Below, piece after piece: positions 31,098-39,805 of a stretch of DNA of 64,000 nucleotides; within the stretch, counting starts at the first letter, position 1; every line of letters starts with the position of its first letter. Source of the DNA: Acidobacteriaceae bacterium (GTDB taxonomy: Bacteria; Acidobacteriota; Terriglobia; Terriglobales; Acidobacteriaceae). A program made the position numbers and the translations under genes. The stretch lies in contig PLCO01000059.1 in the NCBI GenBank assembly GCA_003134815.1, positions 1-64,000 on the forward strand, given 5' to 3'. The notes below the pieces were generated by a model. The model was not told the DNA's origin and searched no databases. It saw only the letters and a program-made list of their open reading frames with translations.

Positions 31098-31769
31098 TCA
31101 ATCCATCGCCATGCTCAACTGGTGGCGCACATCGGCGCCGCGAACCCAGAAGATTACGTCGGTGGCAATGTTGGAGGAGTGGTCGGCGATCCGTTCGAGG
31201 TTCTTGGCGACCAAAATGCCGTTCATGGCCTGCTGCGTGAACTGCGGCTTCTCTTCGATCAGCTTAAGCAGGTCGTTGTGGGCGCGGCGGTTCATGCGGT
31301 CGATCTCGTCGTCCATCTCGCGAACCGAATCGGCAAGGCGGGCGTCGCCGTCGAGCAGCGCCTGCAGTGCGTTGCGGATCATTTGTGCGGCAAAATCGCC
31401 CATGGCGGCAAAATCTACGGGCAGATCCACGTCATCCACGGCGAGGATTTCCTTGGTCCGCCGCGAAATGCTCATGGACTGGTCGCCGATGCGCTCAAGG
31501 TCGCCATTGATCTTGATGACGGCGAGGATGAAGCGCAGATCGATGGCCATGGGCTGTTGCTTGGCAAGGAGCTCATAAGCCATTTCGTCGAGCTCGCGCT
31601 GCGCCGTGTCGATGGCCCGCTCGTTCTGCTTAACGAATTTGCAGAGCCCCTTATCGCGTCGAGTGTAGGCCTCAACGGCAGACTCGACCGCCAGCTGCGC
31701 CAGAGCAGCCATGGCGAGAAGCTTGTCCTTGAGCTCTGCGAGTTGCTGGTGAAAGTGAATACGGGGCAC
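31098..31769 (-). CDS. phoU: Phosphate transport system regulator PhoU
   Basis: The 223-residue all-helical protein has two PhoU repeats. The diagnostic blocks are FILAVIKINGDLERIGDQSMSI in repeat 1 and GILVAKNLERIADHSSNIATDVIFWV in repeat 2, carrying the metal-cluster E/D and R residues. PhoU relays Pst transporter state to the PhoR kinase. No pst or phoBR gene is within the window. GTG 31769 is chosen with GGAG about ten bases upstream (start RIHFHQQL); a longer frame to 31823 is unconserved. Convergent to mdh. Confidence 0.92.
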   Translation of the reverse strand: MPRIHFHQQLAELKDKLLAMAALAQLAVESAVEAYTRRDKGLCKFVKQNERAIDTAQRELDEMAYELLAKQQPMAIDLRFILAVIKINGDLERIGDQSMSISRRTKEILAVDDVDLPVDFAAMGDFAAQMIRNALQALLDGDARLADSVREMDDEIDRMNRRAHNDLLKLIEEKPQFTQQAMNGILVAKNLERIADHSSNIATDVIFWVRGADVRHQLSMAMD

Positions 31770-31953
31770 TGGGTCATTCTCCCATCCGACTATTTTGCAC
31801 CAAGGAACGTTACAGGAGAACAAATTTCTGCGCGTGCACCAAAACTATTACGCACGTTGGTAATGCTCCCGATTTGGTGCCGATGGCTCGAGGGATTGAC
31901 GATCAGTGGGCGAAAAGGGCTCGTGGCAGACGCAAGTGGGCTGCGACGGCGAG

Positions 31954-33309
31954 TCACGCAGCGTCGGGCGCGAGAGGCGGAAGCTCGATTGTGCCCAGCA
32001 AAAAGATATATGCTGCAATGCCGATGGCCAGGTAGCCGGCGGCCACGGCAAACGCGGATGAATAAGAATGGCGCGCCGTGATCAGATAGCCCGTGAGGAT
32101 GGAGGCCGCAATCCCCGAGACCTGGCCGCAGAAATTGATGATGCCGCCCACTTTTCCGACGTCTGGCCGGTGGGCGATGAACGACGGCAGCGACCAGGCC
32201 ACGGGCGCGGCTGCGGCAAGACCGCTGAGCGAGACGGTGATCCAGATGAGGGCCTGCAAGGCGCTGTGCGCGTGAACCGCGCCCAGAATGCCCAGCCCAA
32301 ACGCCGTGCCGCCGATGAGGACGGTGCGACGAACAGCACTCTGGCTAAAGCCGCGCTGAACGAGGAAGTCGACGAGCAATCCGCCGATGGCGAGATCTGT
32401 TGCCGTGGCAAGGAGCCAGGGGACGCTGGTGTAAAGGAACGAATGCAGGAGATCGATATGGAGGGCCGAAGACAGATACGCCGGCAGCCAGTAAAGCAGC
32501 AGGAAAAAAACGTAGTTGTAGGCCCCGAAGCCGAGAGCGAGGCCAAGAACCTTGCGCTGGGAAAGCAGTTGGCCCAGCGGCGTTTGGCGGTCTTCATTGA
32601 GATCGGGGCCGAGATCGGGCGCGGCGAGTGAGGCGGCAAGATCCTCGACAGGCCGACCCTCGATGTAGTTGCGCTCAATTTCGGTCAGTTCCGGATCCTC
32701 GTCCGGATCGCGATAGACGCGCCAGAAGAGAAGGAAGTAGGCAAAACTGATGGCGCCCGTGAAGGCGAAGCTCCAGCGCCACCCGGAGTGGATGAGAACG
32801 ATGCCGATGATCGGGACTCCGATGGCCGAGGCAAATTTTGCAGCGGAGTCGTTGAGCGAGGTGGCGAAGCTGCGCTCGCGCTCGGGGAACCACAGGCCAA
32901 TGGCTTTGGAATTGGCGGGGAAAGTGGGCGACTCGCCGACGCCGAGCAAAAGCCGCGCGCCGAAGAATGCGTTCAGATTGGGCGCGGCAGATGCAGCAAA
33001 GGAGGCGGCGCTCCAGATGAATGTGCCGATGCGCCCGACGCGGCGGACGCCGAGCTTGTCGAGAACCACGCCGATGGGCAACTGGCAAAGCGCGTAAGTC
33101 CAGTTGTAGGAGCTGGAAAGATAGCCAAATGCAACATCGGAGATGCCGAAAGCGGCGATCAGAGAATCGTGGGAGACGGAGAGATTGACGCGGTCAAAGA
33201 AGTTGACCAGGACGCCGATGCCAAGCAGCCAGGCGATACGCCAGCGGCGACGCGGAATGTGAGCATGGCGCAGCGGGTCTTGCGCCGAGTAGGAATCCTG
33301 ATCGATCAA
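31954..33309 (-). CDS. MFS permease, anion:cation symporter family
   Basis: The 451-residue protein has twelve membrane segments. The N-terminal half has the ACS-family motif VNFFDRVNLSVSHDSL (R and N conserved in hexuronate, galactonate and glucarate carriers), GVVLDKLGVRRVGRIGTF in loop 2-3 and RLLLGVGESPTFPANSKAIGLWFP, a hallmark of this family. It probably imports a sugar acid with protons. TTG 33309 has AAGGA about six bases upstream. It is the third gene of a leftward run from the YjhG and FAH genes (29-bp gap to the latter), consistent with pentonate uptake. Confidence 0.88.
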   Translation of the reverse strand: MIDQDSYSAQDPLRHAHIPRRRWRIAWLLGIGVLVNFFDRVNLSVSHDSLIAAFGISDVAFGYLSSSYNWTYALCQLPIGVVLDKLGVRRVGRIGTFIWSAASFAASAAPNLNAFFGARLLLGVGESPTFPANSKAIGLWFPERERSFATSLNDSAAKFASAIGVPIIGIVLIHSGWRWSFAFTGAISFAYFLLFWRVYRDPDEDPELTEIERNYIEGRPVEDLAASLAAPDLGPDLNEDRQTPLGQLLSQRKVLGLALGFGAYNYVFFLLLYWLPAYLSSALHIDLLHSFLYTSVPWLLATATDLAIGGLLVDFLVQRGFSQSAVRRTVLIGGTAFGLGILGAVHAHSALQALIWITVSLSGLAAAAPVAWSLPSFIAHRPDVGKVGGIINFCGQVSGIAASILTGYLITARHSYSSAFAVAAGYLAIGIAAYIFLLGTIELPPLAPDAA

Positions 33310-33338
33310 TCGTCTTCCTTGCTGTCAAGTTTCCAAAG

Positions 33339-34190
33339 TCAGTTCGCCGGACTGAGTCTTCCCTGCACCACGTCATTCTCGAGCGTGCCAATGGGGTCGA
33401 TGGTAATACGGACCTTGTCGCCCGGCGCAAGGGTAAAGTCATCAGGGGGAACGATGCCGGTTCCGGTCATCAAAAAAGCGCCGAAGGGGAACATATTTTC
33501 GCGAAAAAGGTAGGCGGCCAAGTCGGCCGGGGCGCGCTTCAACTCCGCAAGGGTGGTGGCGCCGGAGAATGCTACGTGTCCGCCGCGCACGATCTCGATG
33601 CGAATGGGCGTTGTGGCCGGAAGCGGATCGCTGCTGACAAGAATGCAGGGGCCTAAAGCGCAACTGCGGTCGTAGACCTTGGCCTGGGGCAGATAGAGCG
33701 GATTCTCGCCCTCGATGTCGCGCGAGCTCATGTCGTTGCCGACGGTATAACCGATGATCTGGCCGCGAGGATTGATGAGCAGCGTCAGTTCCGGCTCGGG
33801 AACCGACCACTTGGCGTCGGCGCGAATCCGCACATTGCTGCCAGGACCAGCGACGCGGCTCGGCGTGGCTTTGAAGAACAGCTCAGGGCGCTCGGCGGTG
33901 TAGACGCGGTCATAAAAATCGCCTCCGCCTGCGTCTTTGGATTCGGCTATGCGCGCACTGCGGCTGCGAAAGTAAGTTACGCCCGCGGCCCAGACTTCCT
34001 GACTGCCGATGGGAGCTAGAATCTTCGCCGATGCGAAGTCAGTCGCGGGCCTTCCCGCCTCGACGACGGAACGCAGGTAGCCGCCGAGGTTTTCGTGCGC
34101 AACAAGCGCGTCCCAGTTGAACTCGGGAACCCGGAAGGGTTTGCCGCCGTCTTCTACATAATTTCCATTGTTGGTCTTGTACAGCTTCAC
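33339..34190 (-). CDS. Fumarylacetoacetate-hydrolase-family dehydratase (XylX-like)
   Basis: The ~283-residue product belongs to the FAH superfamily. The blocks [34 protein letters not shown] and [22 protein letters not shown] carry the acidic metal ligands. This arrangement matches the subgroup that includes Caulobacter XylX and archaeal KdaD, which dehydrate 2-keto-3-deoxypentonate to alpha-ketoglutarate semialdehyde. GTG 34190 overlaps the dehydratase stop (GTGA), so it is coupled. Context (pentonate dehydratase, semialdehyde dehydrogenase nearby) supports the Weimberg step. Longer frame to 34280 rejected. Confidence 0.82.
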   Translation of the reverse strand: MKLYKTNNGNYVEDGGKPFRVPEFNWDALVAHENLGGYLRSVVEAGRPATDFASAKILAPIGSQEVWAAGVTYFRSRSARIAESKDAGGGDFYDRVYTAERPELFFKATPSRVAGPGSNVRIRADAKWSVPEPELTLLINPRGQIIGYTVGNDMSSRDIEGENPLYLPQAKVYDRSCALGPCILVSSDPLPATTPIRIEIVRGGHVAFSGATTLAELKRAPADLAAYLFRENMFPFGAFLMTGTGIVPPDDFTLAPGDKVRITIDPIGTLENDVVQGRLSPAN

Positions 34191-36040
34191 GCTTTTTTCT
34201 CCAATCGAGAAACAATTTGATCGACATCGTAGACGCAGCCGCCCCACACACCGCCGCTCGCCGTAACCAGTGCGGCCCAAAGGCGCGTGTCCGCGGGTAT
34301 ATCAGGATGCGGAGCGAGATCGGCGCGGGGACTGCGTGAGCTAAGGCGGCGCGCGCCTTCTTTGGCTTCTAAAATCTCGCTACCCTCGCCGACCAGATGG
34401 ACAGAGCCTTCCAGCCGCGAGCGATCGACGACGATTTCAATTTGGTCGCCGTCGCGGACTTTTCCGATTGGCCCTCCGGCCAGCGCTTCTGGCGAGATGT
34501 GGCCGATGCAGGCTCCCGTGGAAACGCCGCTGAAACGCGCATCGGTCAGCACGGCCACATGCTTGCAATGCGGCAGTTGCTTCAGCGCCGAAGTGATCTG
34601 ATAAATCTCCTGCATGCCGGCGCCCACGGGACCGCTGCAGATGAGCACCATGACGTCGCCCTGCGTGATTTTTCCAGTCTTAATGGCCTGGATGGCCGCA
34701 GCCTCCGTGATAAACACGCGCGCCGGGCCGGTGTGCCGATAGACGTTGTCCTCGCCGACCAGGGAGGAGTCAATGGCGGTGCATTTGATGACCGATCCCT
34801 CGGGCGCGAGATTTCCCTGCGGGAAGCACACGGTCGAGGTGAGGCCGTGCGAACGGGCGCGATCGCGCGACATGATCACGTCGTCTGGATCGATGCCGTC
34901 AATTTCCTGGAGCCGCTGGCGCAGCGCCGCGCGGCGCGGGCTGTGCATCCACCAGTTGAGGCACTCGTCGAGCGAATCGCCGGAGACGGTCTTGACGCTG
35001 GTGTCGAGCAATCCGGCGGCGCGAAGCTCCAGCATGACTTCGGGCACACCGCCGGCGAGAAACACCTGTACAGTGGCAAAGCCTCTCGGGCCGTTGGGCA
35101 GGGCGTCCACGAGGCGCGGGACCTGACGATTGACTTCAACCCAATCGGAGACCGTGGGGCGAGGCTGGCCCGCTGCATGCGCGATGGCGGGAAGATGGAT
35201 GAGCAGATTCGTGGATCCGCCGAACGCGGCGTGCAGCACCATGGCGTTGCGGATGGCAGCCGGAGTGAGAATGTCGCGCGCGCCGAGATTTAGTTGATGC
35301 AGGCGCAGGATCGCGCGAGCCGAGCGGCGAGCGGCGTCGAGCCACGCGGGCTGGCCGGATGGCGCGAGCGCAGTGTGCGGCAGCGAGAGGCCGAGCGCTT
35401 CTCCGACCACCTGCGAAGTGGCAGCGGTGCCGAGGAACTGACAGCCACCGCCGGGCGACGCGCAGGCTCTGCAGCCCACCTCGGCGGCGTATTCAAGCGT
35501 GATCTGGTTCTGGGCGTAGCGCGCGCCGATGCTCTGCACCTTGCCCGCGTCCTCGCCTGACTCCGGCAGCAGCGTGACTCCGCCGGGAACGAGCACGGCG
35601 GGCTTTTTCCCTAAAGACGCGAGCGCCATCATCATTGCGGGCAGGCCCTTGTCGCATGTGGCTACGCCGATGACGCCCTTGCCCGTGGGCAGCGAGCGCA
35701 TCAAGCGGCGCAACACAATAGCGGCGTCGTTGCGAAAGGGCAAAGAATCCATCATGCCCGTGGTGCCTTGCGTGCGGCCGTCGCAGGGATCGGTGACCGC
35801 TCCAGCGAACGGCGTGGCGCGGAGAGACTTCAGCTCGCGGGCGGCCTCGGCAACGAGCAGGCCGACTTCCCAATGGCCGGTGTGAAAACCGAGCGCGATG
35901 GCTTCGCCATTTTCAGCGCGCAAACCGCCGTGCGTGCTCAAAATCAGAAACTCCGGATCGAGGAGGCGATTCGGCTCCCAGCCCATGCCCGCATTTTGCG
36001 TGAGGCCGAAGAGATTGCCCGATGGCTCGGTGAGAAGCAT
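34187..36040 (-). CDS. D-xylonate dehydratase, YjhG/YagF family (N-terminus probably longer)
   Basis: The 617-residue IlvD/Edd-superfamily protein converts a pentonate to 2-keto-3-deoxypentonate. The Fe-S and metal Cys blocks are [14 protein letters not shown] [24 protein letters not shown] and [14 protein letters not shown]; substrate blocks include [30 protein letters not shown]. Near-identity of many blocks with E. coli YjhG/YagF, as I remember them, makes this family firm. The first ATG is at 36040, but the same frame upstream encodes homologous residues (ALPLSPE before Met, preceded by [10 protein letters not shown]). No ATG, GTG or TTG occurs before the in-frame stop at 36218-36220. Possible non-canonical ATC starts are at 36148 and 36139. 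Heads the FAH-permease operon. Confidence 0.85.
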   Translation of the reverse strand: MLLTEPSGNLFGLTQNAGMGWEPNRLLDPEFLILSTHGGLRAENGEAIALGFHTGHWEVGLLVAEAARELKSLRATPFAGAVTDPCDGRTQGTTGMMDSLPFRNDAAIVLRRLMRSLPTGKGVIGVATCDKGLPAMMMALASLGKKPAVLVPGGVTLLPESGEDAGKVQSIGARYAQNQITLEYAAEVGCRACASPGGGCQFLGTAATSQVVGEALGLSLPHTALAPSGQPAWLDAARRSARAILRLHQLNLGARDILTPAAIRNAMVLHAAFGGSTNLLIHLPAIAHAAGQPRPTVSDWVEVNRQVPRLVDALPNGPRGFATVQVFLAGGVPEVMLELRAAGLLDTSVKTVSGDSLDECLNWWMHSPRRAALRQRLQEIDGIDPDDVIMSRDRARSHGLTSTVCFPQGNLAPEGSVIKCTAIDSSLVGEDNVYRHTGPARVFITEAAAIQAIKTGKITQGDVMVLICSGPVGAGMQEIYQITSALKQLPHCKHVAVLTDARFSGVSTGACIGHISPEALAGGPIGKVRDGDQIEIVVDRSRLEGSVHLVGEGSEILEAKEGARRLSSRSPRADLAPHPDIPADTRLWAALVTASGGVWGGCVYDVDQIVSRLEKKA

Positions 36041-36257
36041 CTCGGGCGAGAGCGGCAGCGCTCCCGAAGGGCCGGGCGCGCGTGTGTTTACACGAAGGAG
36101 GCTGCTGTCGTCTGTTTCGAGAACCGAGCTGAGTGAGATGGTTGCGATGAGAAGCCTCTTTCCGCAAACAAGTATAGTTTGCGCGGGCGCGAATCGGGAT
36201 CGTGTGCAGTCCGGCCTTCAAATAGAGAGCGTGGCGCGGCGGGTGCTATAAAGTGAT

Positions 36258-37583
36258 GTGCCCGAAGACGATTCGCACAACGCGGCGCAAAACGGGGCCA
36301 CGCAATTCGGGGCGGCGCAAATTCAGGCGGGCCTGCGCCGGCGCTGGCTGTACCTGATGCCGGTAGTGTTCGTGACCTACAGCCTCGCCTACCTGGGGCG
36401 ATCGAATTTTGGATTCGGCGCCGCGGCTGGCCTCGCGAAGTCGCTCAACATCACCGAATCGCGCGCGGCTTTTCTTGGTTCGGTATTCTTTCTCGGCTAT
36501 TTTCTGTTTCAGGTGCCTGCGGCGACTTACGCCAGGCGCAGGAGCGCAACCCGGCTTGTTTTCTTCGCGCTGATCAGTTGGGGAATCTTTTCCGGACTGA
36601 CTGGAATCATCCACAATTTCTGGCTGCTGGTTCTGGACAGGTTGCTGCTGGGCGTTGCGGAAAGCCTGATCTTGCCGTCGATGATTATCCTGCTGACGAA
36701 TTGGTTCACGCGTACCGAGCGCTCGCGGGCCAATGCGATTCTGCTTTTGGGAAATCCGGTCACGGTCACGTGGATGTCCGCCGCAACCGGATACCTGATT
36801 CGCGCAGTGGGCTGGCAAATGACGTTTGTCCTCGAAGGCATTCCTTCGGTAATGTGGGCCTTTGTCTGGATACTGGTGGCGCGCGACAAACCGAAGCAGG
36901 CTCACTGGCTTCCCGACGAATGCTGCGAACACCTGACCGAGTCGCTCAAGCGAGAGCAGGCTTCCCTGCCCAAGTACGCAAGTTTCCGCCATGCGTTGCG
37001 CGTGCCGGGCGTTCTCACGTTGTGCTTTCAGTACTTCTGCTGGAGTTTTGGGGTGTACGGGCTTGTGCTATGGATTCCAGCGATGATTCGCTCCGGCTCA
37101 TCGCGCGGCATCGAGCAGATTGGCCTTCTGAGTGCGGCGCCATTCCTTCTTGCCGTGGTGTTGATGCTCGTGGTCGCGACGTTCTCCGATCGCGTGCAGA
37201 ATCGCAAGCTGTTCATCTGGCCGTTCCTCATGCTCTCGGGCGTGGCGCTGTTTTGCAGCTTTGCAACTGCCGGGCACAGCTTCTGGCTTGCGTATTTCTG
37301 CCTGATCATTGCCGGAGGCGCAATGTATGCGCCTTACGGTCCGTTCTTCGCCATCATGCCGGAGATGTTGCCTGCCAACGTGGCAGGCGAAGTGGTGGCG
37401 CTGGTGAATAGTTGTGGCGCGCTGGGCGGGTTTGCCGGTACCTGGATGGTGGGGGCGATGCAAGCGCTCACGGGGAGCGCCCGCGCTGGCTACTTCTCCA
37501 TGGCCGTCGCGCTGATGCTGTCCGGGGTGATCACGCTAACCCTGCGGACGCACAGAGCGGATCTCAAAGCGCATCCCGTGTGA
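36258..37583 (+). CDS. MFS permease, second sugar-acid-type carrier
   Basis: The 441-residue protein has twelve membrane segments with MPVVFVTYSLAYLGRSNFGFGAAAGLAKSL at helix 1 and RLLLGVAESLILPSMIILLTNWFTRTERSRANA, the ACS/phthalate-permease subfamily signature. The start is GTG at 36258 with a nearby AAGTGAT stretch. It is divergent from the YjhG gene across a 217-base control region. Its 3' end overlaps the ALDH gene by 20 bases on opposite strands. It probably imports a carboxylated sugar or aromatic acid. Confidence 0.86.
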   Translation: MPEDDSHNAAQNGATQFGAAQIQAGLRRRWLYLMPVVFVTYSLAYLGRSNFGFGAAAGLAKSLNITESRAAFLGSVFFLGYFLFQVPAATYARRRSATRLVFFALISWGIFSGLTGIIHNFWLLVLDRLLLGVAESLILPSMIILLTNWFTRTERSRANAILLLGNPVTVTWMSAATGYLIRAVGWQMTFVLEGIPSVMWAFVWILVARDKPKQAHWLPDECCEHLTESLKREQASLPKYASFRHALRVPGVLTLCFQYFCWSFGVYGLVLWIPAMIRSGSSRGIEQIGLLSAAPFLLAVVLMLVVATFSDRVQNRKLFIWPFLMLSGVALFCSFATAGHSFWLAYFCLIIAGGAMYAPYGPFFAIMPEMLPANVAGEVVALVNSCGALGGFAGTWMVGAMQALTGSARAGYFSMAVALMLSGVITLTLRTHRADLKAHPV

Positions 37584-39186
37584 GCTGGCCCCGCGTAAGC
37601 TCGCCATCGATGAGCCGCATGATCCCCAGTGGATTCCCGTTCTTCAGCTCGTCGGGCAGCGATGCCTGCGGAAAATCCTGGTAACAAACTGGCCGCACAA
37701 AGCGATAGATCGAATAGGTGCCGACGGAGGTCGCGCGACTGTCGCTGGTGGCCGGGTACGGGCCACCATGCACCATCGCGTGGCAAACTTCAACGCCAGT
37801 GGGAAAGCCATTGACGATCAGCCTTCCAGCCTTGCGCTCGAGGATCGCGATGAGGTCGGCAAAGGCGACCAAATCGGCCTCGGTGCCGTGCAGCGTTGCG
37901 GTGAGCTGGCCTTCAATTGCGCCGGCCAGATCTAGGAGCTGCTCTCGGCCGTCGTAGCGGATCACCAGAGCGCTGGGGCCAAAGACTTCTGTGGCAAGCT
38001 CGGGATTGCTCAGCAGCTCTGTGGCGTCAATCTGCATCAGAACCGGCGCTGCACAGTTGTTGCCCGCGCCATCGGAATTGGCTTGCGCAACCGTATCCAC
38101 GTGGCTGTGGGCCTGGCGGCTCGCAATTCCTGAATGGTAGCTCTTTGAGATTCCCTCCGTGAGCATGGGTGATGGAGTGCCCTTCTCTACCAGCGCCTTG
38201 ACCCCTGCGACCAACGCATCGGCGTCTGCGTTGCGGGGAAGATAGACGAGGCCCGGCTTGGTGCAGAACTGGCCAACGCCGAGAGTAAACGAGCCGAAGA
38301 GCCCGGCGGCAATCTGCGGGGTGCGCCCATGCAGGGCTTCGGGCAGCACAAAGAGCGGGTTTACGCTGCTCATCTCCATAAAGCATGGGATGGGCTCGGG
38401 GCGCGCGGCTGCACGCTGCATCAGCGCTTTGCCGGCCGAAAGCGAGCCGGTGAATCCAACGGCCTTTACGTTGGGGTGGTCGACCAATGCAGCACCGATT
38501 TCAGAGCCCGCGCCGAAGAGCAGCGCGAAGACGCCAGAGGGAAGGCCGCACTCGCGCACGCTGCGGGCAATGACATGGCCGACCATTTCGCTGGTGCCGG
38601 GATGGGCGTGGTGCGCTTTCACGATCACGGGGTTGCCGGCAGCGAAGGCCGCAGCTGTGTCGCCCCCTGCGACTGAGAACGCGAGCGGGAAGTTGCTGGC
38701 GCCGAAGACGGCGACCGGGCCGAGCGGCTTCATCATGGAGCGAATGTCGGAGCGCGGCAACGGCTTGCGATCGGGCTGCGCGGGATCGATGCGCGCGTTT
38801 ACCCAGGAGCCCTCTTCAACCACCTGCGCAAAAAGGCGAAGCTGATTGATGGTGCGCGCGGACTCGCCTTTGAGGCGCGCTTCAGGCAGGGCGGTCTCGC
38901 GGATGGCGCGGTCGACGAGCTCCGGCACAATGGCTTCAATGCCGTCGGCGATGTGGCGTAGAAAGCGGCCCCGCTCACGGCCGGAAAGCTTGCGGTAGGC
39001 GACAAATGCTTCCTCGGCAAGGTCGGCGGCGTGGTTCAGATCGGCAAGCGAGGCGCAATGATAGACGGGTTCGAGTTGCACGCCCTTGGCCGGGTCGACT
39101 CCATGAAAGGTGGCGCCATTACCCTCGTGGCTTTGGCCACCGATGATCGAGTAACCTCGAAGATTCAGCTCTGTTTTCTGATCCAA
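37564..39186 (-). CDS. Alpha-ketoglutarate semialdehyde dehydrogenase (ALDH, NADP-type)
   Basis: The 540-residue aldehyde dehydrogenase oxidises 2,5-dioxopentanoate to 2-oxoglutarate. Catalytic Cys308 in TLGVGQFCTKPG, Glu271 in FMEMSSVNP, Asn165 in GASNFPLAF and the cofactor Lys190 (PVIVKAHHAHP) are visible. The MEMSSVNPLFV and TKPGLVYL variants are those of the KGSADH-III group rather than generic ALDHs. TTG 39186 has AAGGTG eight bases upstream. 3' end overlaps the divergent-strand MFS gene. It completes the pentonate route with YjhG and FAH. Confidence 0.87.
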   Translation of the reverse strand: MDQKTELNLRGYSIIGGQSHEGNGATFHGVDPAKGVQLEPVYHCASLADLNHAADLAEEAFVAYRKLSGRERGRFLRHIADGIEAIVPELVDRAIRETALPEARLKGESARTINQLRLFAQVVEEGSWVNARIDPAQPDRKPLPRSDIRSMMKPLGPVAVFGASNFPLAFSVAGGDTAAAFAAGNPVIVKAHHAHPGTSEMVGHVIARSVRECGLPSGVFALLFGAGSEIGAALVDHPNVKAVGFTGSLSAGKALMQRAAARPEPIPCFMEMSSVNPLFVLPEALHGRTPQIAAGLFGSFTLGVGQFCTKPGLVYLPRNADADALVAGVKALVEKGTPSPMLTEGISKSYHSGIASRQAHSHVDTVAQANSDGAGNNCAAPVLMQIDATELLSNPELATEVFGPSALVIRYDGREQLLDLAGAIEGQLTATLHGTEADLVAFADLIAILERKAGRLIVNGFPTGVEVCHAMVHGGPYPATSDSRATSVGTYSIYRFVRPVCYQDFPQASLPDELKNGNPLGIMRLIDGELTRGQLTRDAL

Positions 39187-39204
39187 AATGATTCACCTTC
39201 TTTT

Positions 39205-39239
39205 TAGCTTCTAGCTGATAGCTTCTCGCTTCTAGCTCC
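39205..39239. repeat. Single arm of the (GCTAGAA)n heptamer family
   Basis: Five 7-base steps of agcttct/agctgat occur upstream of the ALDH gene. Only one arm is present, without a complementary partner nearby. Same family as the elements at 6809 and 16317. Confidence 0.75.
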
Positions 39240-39295
39240 ATCGTGCCGAGGTGAGGCGCATCTTACCGCCAGGAAAACATCAAAAACTGCGATCC

Positions 39296-39754
39296 TCACT
39301 CTTCGCCGATGTCTTCGTTCCAAATTTCCGGATGCCGCGCAATGAAGGTCTCCATCAACTCGCGGCACTCGCGATTTTCGAGATCGACGACTTCGACACC
39401 ATTTTCGCGCAGCCAGTCGAGCCCACCGGCAAAGGTGCAGCTATCTCCCACAACCAGCGTGCCGATGCGAAACTGGCGTACGAGGCCGCTGCAATACCAG
39501 CAAGGGGCGAGCGTGGTAACCATCACCAGGTTGCGGTAACTGCGCTGGCGGCCGGCGCGGCGAAATGCGTCGGTCTCGCCGTGAATGCTGGGGTCATTCT
39601 GCTGCACGCGGCGATTGCGGCCGCGGCTCAACAGCTCGCCCTCGCGCGTAAACAGCGCTGCGCCCACCGGCACGCCACCTTCTGCGAGGCCAACCCGCGC
39701 CTCTTCCAGGGCCACCGCCAGCATTTTTTCGTACGTCGCAGATGGCAAAGTCAC
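39296..39754 (-). CDS. Nucleoside/cytosine deaminase, yeast Fcy1-like
   Basis: The 152-residue zinc deaminase has His58 and Glu60 in SIHGETDAFRR, and Cys85 and Cys88 in LAPCWYCSGLV. The overall order (IHGE, PCxxC, VVG, WxxxNGVEVVDL, and C-terminal WNEDIGEE) follows yeast cytosine deaminase more closely than TadA or guanine deaminase. It would deaminate cytosine to uracil for salvage. Start GTG 39754. A codA-type amidohydrolase was not seen in the window. The substrate is inferred from similarity of the C-terminal motif. Confidence 0.75.
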   Translation of the reverse strand: MTLPSATYEKMLAVALEEARVGLAEGGVPVGAALFTREGELLSRGRNRRVQQNDPSIHGETDAFRRAGRQRSYRNLVMVTTLAPCWYCSGLVRQFRIGTLVVGDSCTFAGGLDWLRENGVEVVDLENRECRELMETFIARHPEIWNEDIGEE

Positions 39755-39805
39755 AAGTCCAATCTAAATCAGCGGGTTCACAGAGCGCTTCGGCGCGTTG
39801 CAGCT

